Notes under the pieces: generated by a model
What the model was told of the DNA's origin: nothing
Database searches by the model: none
Seen by the model: the letters and a program-made list of their open reading frames with translations, nothing else
Program-made: the position numbers and the translations under genes
Part shown: in pieces, positions 44,901-46,832 of the stretch
How positions within the stretch are numbered: the stretch's first letter is position 1
Layout of the letters: each line of letters starts with the position of its first letter
Assembly: GCA_019649035.1 (NCBI GenBank)
Contig: BMAT01009245.1
Location: forward strand, 65,342 to 112,173
DNA: 46,832 nt
Direction: 5' to 3'
Source: Elysia marginata
Taxonomy: Eukaryota; Mollusca; Gastropoda; Plakobranchidae

Positions 44901-45022
44901 TTATTGACAACATGTCCCACGTGAGTTTTCCCATTTGCATACGGTGGGCCATCATGCAGCACAAAGCTCTGGTTCCAATCTTGTTCCCTCTGCCATTTGT
45001 AAAGGGACTGGAATCCTACCAT
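19360..45022 (-). CDS. IARS2: Isoleucyl-tRNA synthetase, mitochondrial (22 exons, lacks only the 5' end)
   Basis: Charges mitochondrial tRNA-Ile with isoleucine in the matrix. Exons in order: 44900-45022, 43745-43904, 43209-43357, 42696-42745, 41386-41495, 40492-40582, 39981-40096, 38579-38745, 37254-37344, 34566-34711, 33863-34023, 32810-32912, 31349-31442, 30660-30768, 29660-29762, 28825-28950, 27949-28080, 26891-26997, 26174-26331, 22825-23012, 21808-21949, 19360-19517. They total 2784 bases, 927 residues plus stop, against roughly 920 for the same span of the human enzyme. Class I signatures HVGH and KMSKS are intact, as are the editing-domain stretches [13 protein letters not shown] and [16 protein letters not shown] and a C-terminal CxxC...CxxC zinc site. 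The bacterial-type organisation marks it as the mitochondrial, not cytosolic, enzyme. The targeting peptide exon(s) must lie beyond 45022. Confidence 0.96.
19586..20141. mobile_element. MITE family D (556 bp)
   Basis: Ends are CAGTAGTATCCGGTTAAACG at the left and, on the minus strand, CACTTGTGTCTGGTTAAACG, with TA on both sides (19584-19585, 20142-20143). GGTTAAACGCAC is shared by both ends. In the last IARS2 intron, 68 bases before the last exon's acceptor. No transposase frame; Tc1/mariner or pogo-type by target site. Confidence 0.72.
20830..20982 (+). mobile_element. MITE family A, copy 2 (right end decayed)
   Basis: The left end CAATCTAGATATCTCAAACC and the interior TTTGAATTATCCAAAATTTG match the left part of the copy at 25828-26155. 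The right edge is uncertain. Confidence 0.55.
20983..21807. other. IARS2 intron 21, remaining part
   Basis: No coding similarity. A block near 21180-21245 is less AT-rich than its surroundings and not identified. Confidence 0.5.
21808..21949 (-). CDS. IARS2: IARS2 exon 21
   Basis: [20 protein letters not shown] then [14 protein letters not shown]. Weakly conserved, like the human counterpart. Acceptor AACATGTAG, donor GTAAGT. Confidence 0.85.
21950..22824. other. IARS2 intron 20
   Basis: AT-rich. Minus-strand CAGCTGAAACCTCCAAAATC near 22520 resembles one end of an inverted-repeat element, but no partner end was found. Confidence 0.5.
22825..23012 (-). CDS. IARS2: IARS2 exon 20
   Basis: [20 protein letters not shown], then [18 protein letters not shown]. 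Matches the human [20 protein letters not shown] segment. Acceptor CTTAATCAG, donor GTCTGT. Confidence 0.9.
23406..23515. other. Assembly gap (110 N)
   Basis: Run of N in the large IARS2 intron between exons 19 and 20. Confidence 1.
23640..24060 (+). repeat. Pyrimidine-rich simple repeats, including (CT)n
   Basis: A long CT array at 23892-23930 and many shorter CTCT, CTGT and CCTC runs on the same strand; in the IARS2 transcript these read as GA-rich. Confidence 0.9.
24061..25827. other. IARS2 intron 19, middle part
   Basis: No coding similarity seen. A short CpG-bearing block near 25030-25140 is unassigned. Confidence 0.5.
25828..26155 (+). mobile_element. MITE family A, copy 3 with internal tandem repeats (328 bp)
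   Basis: Left end CAGTTGCCTAGATATTTCAA; right end, minus strand, CAGTCAGGTCCATATAACTC; TA on both sides (25826-25827, 26156-26157). From about 25955 to 26140 it contains three or four diverged repeats built on CCAAATATTCAAATC and CATCCAGGTTTTGAATTAA, with a spacing near 60 bases. Its right end is 18 bases from the exon 19 donor. Confidence 0.78.
26174..26331 (-). CDS. IARS2: IARS2 exon 19
   Basis: [20 protein letters not shown] then [11 protein letters not shown], matching human [28 protein letters not shown]. Acceptor GTTGATAAAG, donor GTAAGA. A family A MITE begins 18 bases into the intron. Confidence 0.95.
26891..26997 (-). CDS. IARS2: IARS2 exon 18
   Basis: [20 protein letters not shown] then YFNNTKD, matching human TRELSNFYFSIIKDR. 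Acceptor ACAATTTCAG, donor GTAAGA. Confidence 0.94.
27693..27929 (+). mobile_element. MITE family C, copy 2 (237 bp)
   Basis: TA-flanked. Right end, minus strand, TCTCTTGCAACCAGCACAAA then TGAGTC; left end TGCCTAACAACCATAGCAAA. Right edge lies 19 bases from the donor of IARS2 exon 17. Confidence 0.7.
27949..28080 (-). CDS. IARS2: IARS2 exon 17 (anticodon-binding domain)
   Basis: [20 protein letters not shown] then [15 protein letters not shown], the start of the helical anticodon-binding domain. Acceptor ATGTTTAG, donor GTGATA. A family C MITE ends 19 bases into the next intron. Confidence 0.94.
28361..28460 (+). repeat. Dispersed repeat X, copy 2
   Basis: Counterpart of 264-375: ATGATTGAAAGATTAAGGGT, then GCAGTGGACTAAAGTAGG against GCAATGGATTAAATTAGG, then GCCTTTGG. 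It lies in the intron between IARS2 exons 16 and 17. Confidence 0.55.
28825..28950 (-). CDS. IARS2: IARS2 exon 16
   Basis: [20 protein letters not shown] then [17 protein letters not shown], matching human [20 protein letters not shown]. Acceptor TTAACTCTCAG, donor GTATGT. Confidence 0.95.
28951..29659. other. IARS2 intron 15
   Basis: AT-rich, no repeat or coding similarity recognised. Confidence 0.5.
29660..29762 (-). CDS. IARS2: IARS2 exon 15 (KMSKS motif)
   Basis: [20 protein letters not shown] then [19 protein letters not shown] is the second class I signature, closing on the ATP phosphates. Acceptor TTCTATTGCAG, donor GTGGAT. Confidence 0.97.
30055..30225 (+). mobile_element. MITE family A, copy 4
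   Basis: Left end CAGTCCAGTCCAATTATTTT after TA; interior AATTATCAGTATAC and AATTGGTAATCTAAGTATAG match other copies. Right edge not clear. Confidence 0.6.
30381..30633 (-). mobile_element. tRNA-derived SINE next to IARS2 exon 14
   Basis: Minus-strand head GGCTCTGTGGCCTAGCGGTA (A-box) and GGTTCGATCCC (B-box) followed by a body of about 180 bases. It lies in the sense of IARS2 with its head about 26 bases after the exon 14 donor. The head does not fold as a complete tRNA gene. Confidence 0.8.
30660..30768 (-). CDS. IARS2: IARS2 exon 14
   Basis: [20 protein letters not shown] then [11 protein letters not shown], matching human [20 protein letters not shown]. Acceptor TTTCTCAG, donor GTAAGG. 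A SINE in transcript orientation starts about 26 bases past this donor. Confidence 0.95.
30929..31305 (+). repeat. Two-copy tandem duplication, about 190 bp
   Basis: Unit 1 begins GAAGGGGTCAATGATCTGAT at 30929; unit 2 begins GAAGGGGCCATTGATCCGAT at 31120. Both contain CCCCTGTGCA, TTATGCCCACCTTAA and AAGAACAATGAAGT. Units differ at many positions, so the duplication is not recent. In the intron between exons 13 and 14. Confidence 0.88.
31349..31442 (-). CDS. IARS2: IARS2 exon 13
   Basis: [20 protein letters not shown], matching human GQDILDIWFDSGTSWS. Acceptor AAATTTCAG, donor GTTTGT. Confidence 0.95.
31915..32127 (+). mobile_element. MITE family C, copy 3 (213 bp)
   Basis: TA-flanked. Left TGTCTCTAGTCCAGGGTGAA, right (minus strand) CTTCTCTCATCCAGGGCAAA, both followed by TGAGTC. 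Interior similar to 12931-13146. Confidence 0.78.
32625..32695 (+). repeat. GAT/ATG-type microsatellite
   Basis: GGTGATGGTGATGG and GATGATAATAATGATG repeats about 115 bases after the exon 12 donor in the transcript direction. Confidence 0.8.
32810..32912 (-). CDS. IARS2: IARS2 exon 12
   Basis: [20 protein letters not shown] then [14 protein letters not shown], matching human [25 protein letters not shown]. Acceptor ACATTGAAG, donor GTTACA. Confidence 0.93.
33200..33722 (+). mobile_element. SINE-like tail interrupted by MITE C
   Basis: GTTAAGCACTTAAAGCATA before the MITE and TTAGTGGATTAGGTTCGATA after it join into a sequence like the unbroken one near 43005-43062. The target TA is doubled. 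The 5' extent of this SINE-like piece is not defined. Confidence 0.6.
33245..33679 (+). mobile_element. MITE family C, long copy (435 bp)
   Basis: TA on both sides (33243-33244, 33680-33681). Left TGTCTCGCATTCTGTCCAAA then TGAGTC; right (minus strand) TGTCTTGTAACCAGTTCAAA then TGAGTC. About twice the length of the other copies, so probably closer to a parent element. No coding frame. Confidence 0.82.
33863..34023 (-). CDS. IARS2: IARS2 exon 11
   Basis: [20 protein letters not shown] then FYNK, the conserved [15 protein letters not shown] segment. Acceptor CTCCCTAG, donor GTAATG; leaves phase 2. Confidence 0.95.
34566..34711 (-). CDS. IARS2: IARS2 exon 10
   Basis: [20 protein letters not shown] then QQWFINT, matching human [27 protein letters not shown]. 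Acceptor TATCTCTTCAG, donor GTTAGT. Confidence 0.95.
34912..36815 (-). mobile_element. RTE/BovB-like LINE, 5'-truncated
   Basis: Minus-strand copy, sense with IARS2, in the 2.5-kb intron between exons 9 and 10. It carries the reverse transcriptase and C-terminal part but not the endonuclease, typical of 5' truncation on insertion. The 3' end finishes with a short TGAATGAATAAT-like tail near 34912. The reading frame is fully open, which points to a recent insertion. The clade is my judgement from the style of the protein (YADD reverse transcriptase; [29 protein letters not shown]). Confidence 0.88.
34925..36790 (-). CDS. LINE reverse transcriptase, 621 codons, no endonuclease
   Basis: Residues 1-130 are the linker ahead of the RT core. 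[11 protein letters not shown] (266-276) is the palm motif with catalytic aspartate, [10 protein letters not shown] (324-333) the next RT block, and [12 protein letters not shown] (363-374) holds the YADD catalytic pair. The rest is the family's thumb and C-terminal region. The first Met is internal; KAKQKW upstream is still in frame. It closely resembles proteins annotated as endonuclease-reverse transcriptase in sea slugs, as I recall them. It is not a host gene and has no endonuclease. Confidence 0.9.
   Translation of the reverse strand: MTDEILDLINKRRQAKNDKEVYENLHRVIRKKCDEAKEVWLNGKCKEINQQQNNKQHMMYKTIEEVVGRKTCSPLGCLKAKNSDIIMGKEKLLERWAEYTGELFDDDRKDHDVMKRNFAGLPILEDEVRSAIRKMKTGKATCPDGVSIELIEALEDYGTEQVTALLNNIYETGNIPADISKSIFIALPKKPGAVECEHHRTISLMSHITKILLRVIMMRVRNKIKPEIAAEQCGFVEGKGTTNAVFTLRVLIERALEVQKDVYLCFIDYTKAFDRVRHDKIIKELIHLHIDGKDLRFIKNMYWEQTAAIRVEGEVSLFQKIKRGVRQGCVLSPDLFSLYSEVIMRHIEDYPGIKVRGHNINNLRYADDTVLIAENESNLQKLLDVVYSESQKKGLELNSKKTEVMVISRKANFLPVNVTVNKNKLTQRENFKYLGTLISSDGRSDTEIQARIAQAKATFQKMKSILTNPYVSIQTRKRVLECYIERILMYGSEAWTITNKFKKKLEAIEMWFLRRMLKILWTAKKTNEKVLQEAQSKRSLLHKLRKRQATFFGHIMRQEKLENVIITGMMTVRRCRGRQRERLTDGMAKWLGMGSVVAMLQKTKMRQEWRGLIANAMEQGT
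37254..37344 (-). CDS. IARS2: IARS2 exon 9
   Basis: [20 protein letters not shown] then [10 protein letters not shown]. Acceptor CCTGAAATCAG, donor GTAAAA. The intron that follows holds the RTE-like LINE. Confidence 0.9.
37807..38284 (+). mobile_element. MITE family B, long copy (478 bp)
   Basis: Ends CAGTAGACCTTGGATCCAAC and, minus strand, CAGCGGACCTCGTTTCCAAC, with flanking TA (37805-37806, 38285-38286). It also has subterminal repeats (GCCAAGGTCCGTTGAAAGCA, GCAAGGGTTCATTGAGTCCA). In IARS2 intron between exons 8 and 9. Confidence 0.82.
38579..38745 (-). CDS. IARS2: IARS2 exon 8 (editing site)
   Basis: [20 protein letters not shown], then [20 protein letters not shown]. The GTG(L/V)VHTAPAHG segment with its aspartate forms the editing pocket that hydrolyses Val-tRNA-Ile in this family. 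Acceptor TTGTTTCAG; the donor GTCCTT is weak. Confidence 0.94.
38746..39980. other. IARS2 intron 7
   Basis: AT-rich with many short A or T runs; no identifiable element. Confidence 0.5.
39981..40096 (-). CDS. IARS2: IARS2 exon 7
   Basis: [20 protein letters not shown] then [10 protein letters not shown], part of the editing domain aligned with human [20 protein letters not shown]. Acceptor TTTCATTAG, donor GTGATT. Confidence 0.9.
40492..40582 (-). CDS. IARS2: IARS2 exon 6 (GC donor)
   Basis: [20 protein letters not shown] then [18 protein letters not shown] is the threonine-rich segment of the CP1 editing domain. The frame joins the next exon only if the exon ends CTTCG before GCAAGT, a GC donor. 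The GT four bases further on leads to a frameshift and stop. Confidence 0.9.
40785..40985 (-). mobile_element. tRNA-derived SINE in IARS2 intron 5
   Basis: On the minus strand ATCTAGTAATAGATACTCGG looks like a degenerate A-box region and GGGTTCCAGCCC a B-box. The body has GAGTACCCAGATATGGGCAA, similar to the SINE at 1284-1500. Sense with IARS2. Edges approximate. Confidence 0.65.
41386..41495 (-). CDS. IARS2: IARS2 exon 5
   Basis: [20 protein letters not shown] then VKFPLV, nearly the human [26 protein letters not shown]. Acceptor TTTTTTAAAG, donor GTGAGT. Confidence 0.94.
41704..42475 (+). pseudogene. Decayed LINE fragment, C-terminal RT region
   Basis: Antisense to IARS2 in the intron between exons 4 and 5. 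Frame 1 reads [20 protein letters not shown], then [20 protein letters not shown]. The reading shifts near 41990 and again near 42060, and continues with [20 protein letters not shown] and [17 protein letters not shown]. This is the thumb and C-terminal region of a non-LTR retrotransposon different from the RTE-like copy at 34912. No RT catalytic part remains. Confidence 0.8.
42696..42745 (-). CDS. IARS2: IARS2 exon 4 (50 bp)
   Basis: [16 protein letters not shown], matching human GLVYRSYKPVFWSPSS. Acceptor ATACTCTAG, donor GTAAGT; leaves phase 2. Confidence 0.92.
43005..43064 (+). repeat. SINE-like 3' tail, uninterrupted
   Basis: Contains GAGCATATTAGTGGATCAGG then CGCTATATGAAAACG, a tail style (GCGCTATAT-AAA) common in SINE/LINE pairs. 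It is the empty-site counterpart of the interrupted copy at 33200-33722. It lies in the intron between exons 3 and 4. Confidence 0.55.
43209..43357 (-). CDS. IARS2: IARS2 exon 3
   Basis: [20 protein letters not shown] then [11 protein letters not shown], matching human FIRWGIMADWNNCYYT. Acceptor TGTTTGTAG, donor GTACTT. Confidence 0.94.
43745..43904 (-). CDS. IARS2: IARS2 exon 2
   Basis: [20 protein letters not shown] then [13 protein letters not shown], the conserved nucleotide-binding-fold stretch. Acceptor ACATTTCACAG, donor GTGTGT; leaves phase 1. Confidence 0.95.
43905..44899. other. IARS2 intron 1 (of window)
   Basis: Holds the possible SINE/LINE tail at 44150-44255; nothing else recognised. 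Confidence 0.5.
44150..44255 (+). repeat. Possible SINE/LINE 3' tail
   Basis: GTAAAGCTCTTTGAGCTTCT followed by ATGTGATGTATTAT and an ATT-rich end, resembling GTAAAGCGCTTTGAG tails of SINE and LINE families. No head seen. Confidence 0.4.
44900..45022 (-). CDS. IARS2: IARS2 exon 1 of window (HxGH motif)
   Basis: Encodes [20 protein letters not shown] and then [15 protein letters not shown], the ATP-binding HxGH signature of class I synthetases. Its first codon is ATG directly after an AG acceptor (TTGCCGTCTAG). Human homology continues upstream, so this is more likely an internal exon than the true start. Confidence 0.94.
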
Positions 45023-45367
45023 CTAGACGGCAAGAACTTGTATTAGTTTATTAAACAGTTAGAGAAAACAAGCTGTCTCTTACAAAAATTTTAGATAAAA
45101 TGCTTGTCCAAATATTGTCCAGACAGGTTAACTTGAACATAAATTATATGGTTTAAGTGTGTTTATATATGTCAGTTGCCATCTTGATCTTTGCCGTGAG
45201 ATTGGCGGCCAATTTTGATGCATGATGGGGTATAGTCCAGTTCAGATATATTTCTAACCTTGGGCTTATGAGAACAAAACCAGACTTCAAATTATCAGTA
45301 AACATTCCAAAAAGGAGGATAAAATAGGCAATCTATATATACAATAAATGAATAATACATATATATG

Positions 45368-46536
45368 GGTGGCCCCCCAAACCCCCCAAAACGTCTTCAA
45401 CTTTGTCACCCAATGACTTCATACCTCTTTGGTGTATTTACATGAAAATAATGACTTAGAAAGACACATTCATGTCTACGTGTGTGAAGTTTTAAGCTTC
45501 TGGCTTTATTGGTTTAGAAGTTATTTGATCCTAAGTAACACGCACCTCAGATGTTAAAAAAAAACAGTCCATGAACTCTAGTGAATCAGTTTTCTGAGGG
45601 ATTTGAATAACCTCCTACCAGCTGAACAAAAGTTCAAATTCTTTTGCGCCATATTGAGATTGACCTTCTCACTTCCCCAATACCTATCTGTCTCCAGCAT
45701 TCCTTTATTTTTGCTTCCATTTCATTTTCAGTGAAGAGAAGCGACCGTCCCATGTAGACCTTCTCAGCAAGCGAGTCCTACATTGCATAGTCAAATCCAT
45801 TGGATTCAAATCTGGAAATTGTGGTGGCCAGTCATCTTTGGCAATGAAATCAACTCCTTGATCTATGAGAAATTGTTGGGTTGAACAACTTGTGTGCATA
45901 GTGGCATTGTCTTGTTGCAGAATAAATTCACCTTGAGGATAAAGTTTGTGACATGAGGGAAGGAATTTTTTTTTTAAGCAGACAGATATAGTTCTCTGAA
46001 TTGACCTTCCTAATTTTCAAATCAAGGGAAAAAAATCTCGGTTTTGCCATTCCAGCAAACACCAGCAGAACCCATGACTTTCTTCAAAAATCAATTTGTT
46101 TCGGGTTAAAGCCGTTGCAGAGGGATGTCCAACTTCTTTGTTCCGTAGACAAGGTCATTTTGTCTATTTTTGACAATCTCTAAAATGAAGTGTTTTTCTT
46201 TACATCTTCATTGGTAAATATGTTCAGACAGCTTCTCAGTCAAAGGCGTCTTTTCTCTTTCAAAATTTCCATTTTTCTGCTGATCTGAATGCGTTTAGGC
46301 CTTTAATTTCAGATCCCTTGTCACAATTATTTGTATGGTGCTTCTTCCTATGTGTAATTCTGGTGCTATTTTTCTGGTATATTTGTGGGTGTGCAGTGCA
46401 GATTGCTCATGCAAAATAGTTTTGGTGCGGAGGTTTGGTGAGTTTTTCGTGAGTTTAGGTAAATTGTATAACAATTGCACTATGGCTGTTTGAGATATGG
46501 CGCTCCAAAGTTGGGGACGTTTTTTGGGGGGCCACC
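45368..46536 (-). mobile_element. Mariner-type DNA transposon, maT-like (1169 bp), decayed
   Basis: Inverted ends start GGTGGCCCCCCAAA on both sides and share ACGTC...CAACTTTG. TA at 46537-46538 on the right; the left has TG where TA is expected. The transposase lies on the minus strand. The left end has one extra CCCCCCAAA unit compared with the right end. Confidence 0.88.
45690..46500 (-). pseudogene. Mariner transposase, DD37D (maT-like), disrupted
   Basis: Readable parts in order: SQTAIVQLLYNLPKLTK (helix-turn-helix region), FAGMAKPRFFSLDLKIRKVN, FILQQDNATMHTS with the second catalytic Asp, and WPPQFPDLNPMD with the third. I count 37 residues between those two aspartates, the spacing typical of maT elements. 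Several stops and frame changes interrupt the frame, so no active protein is made. Confidence 0.85.
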
Positions 46537-46728
46537 TAATATACATATAACTCGAATTCAACAATTATTATAAGTCAAGGTTTGAATTATATGGACTTGA
46601 CAGTACTTCCTAAAAGACTCAATTTCCTTAAGGTGACTAGATGTCTACCCCAATTCTACTTCTCTATCTTGATCTTTTCACTGGGAAAGTATGACCTGGT
46701 AACAAATTTTATGTGATTTTTAGAAGTA

Positions 46729-46832
46729 CAGTCGGACTCGCTTAATCAGGAGATTTCCAGAGAAGGCATCTTTTCCTTATTATTCAGGTTTTCCCGATTT
46801 TCCGGGTCTTTGCATTTTTTACTAAAAATTGG
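46729..46832 (+). mobile_element. Left end of a Tigger/pogo-like element, cut by window edge
   Basis: After TA at 46727-46728, CAGTCGGACTCGCTTAATCA resembles the CAGTCGGNCTCG...ATCNGG ends of Tigger-type elements, followed by a subterminal repeat TTATTCAGGTTTTCCCGATT. The other end is out of view. Confidence 0.6.

Larger units (their letters stand above)
45233..46603 (+). mobile_element. MITE family A, copy 5, interrupted by a mariner
   Basis: Left arm 45233-45367 begins TAGTCCAGTTCAGATATATT and contains TTCAAATTATCAGTAAACAT; right arm 46537-46603 ends, minus strand, CTGTCAAGTCCATATAATTC. These match the arms of the other copies. The space between them is the mariner at 45368-46536. Confidence 0.68.

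Noticed and set aside
45022-45022. ATG at the first codon of the HxGH exon as the IARS2 start
   Set aside because: It follows a good acceptor (TTGCCGTCTAG), and the family has a presequence and conserved residues upstream, so a further 5' exon is more likely.
19360-45022. A microRNA cluster inside IARS2, as miR-194/215 in human
   Set aside because: No long hairpin with conserved seed was apparent by eye in the introns; the human cluster belongs to a vertebrate family.
1-46832. Retroviral or LTR elements, Polintons, CRISPR arrays, bacterial operons
   Set aside because: No long direct terminal repeats, capsid, integrase or protease signatures, spaced repeats or ribosome-binding sites with packed genes were seen.

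Overview
The window is animal nuclear DNA: AT-rich, intron-rich, with GT-AG (and some GC-AG) introns and many TA-flanked inverted-repeat transposons and tRNA-derived SINEs. The protein similarities and the style of the LINE reverse transcriptase, which recalls those abundant in sea slugs and other gastropods, suggest a lophotrochozoan, most likely a gastropod mollusc. The species cannot be fixed from the sequence alone.

Two host genes are present and point at each other. On the + strand, 13 exons between 604 and 11142 encode the C-terminal 629 residues of RAB3GAP2, the regulatory subunit of the Rab3 GTPase-activating complex; its 5' half lies left of the window. On the - strand, 22 exons between 45022 and 19360 encode 927 residues of mitochondrial isoleucyl-tRNA synthetase (IARS2), including the HxGH and KMSKS signatures, the editing domain and the C-terminal zinc motif; only the first exon(s), with the presequence, are missing to the right. 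I rebuilt both by hand from splice signals, reading-frame phase and recalled human proteins, and every exon length agrees with the phase of its neighbours. The same tail-to-tail pair exists at human 1q41, so this looks like very old microsynteny. The two proteins have no known joint function.

Layout: 1-603 RAB3GAP2 intron; 604-11142 RAB3GAP2 exons and introns, with a SINE, small TA-flanked MITEs and a Tigger/pogo deletion derivative; 11143 to about 13990 probable 3' UTR (70-base gap inside); about 13990-19359 the intergenic stretch, with a CpG-rich island and simple repeats; 19360-45022 IARS2, whose introns hold a 5'-truncated RTE/BovB-like LINE with an open 621-codon reading frame, a second decayed LINE fragment, at least three MITE families, SINEs, a 190-bp tandem duplication and a 110-base gap; 45023-46832 upstream IARS2 intron with a mariner (DD37D) inserted inside a MITE, and the start of one more inverted-repeat element at the edge.

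The most interesting points are the number of GC-AG introns (three of 33), a duplicated splice donor in RAB3GAP2, MITE families whose ends and an empty site can be read directly, and several repeats that end within 30 bases of IARS2 splice donors. I see no operon, CRISPR array, phage or other defence system, and nothing I would call a new multi-gene system.
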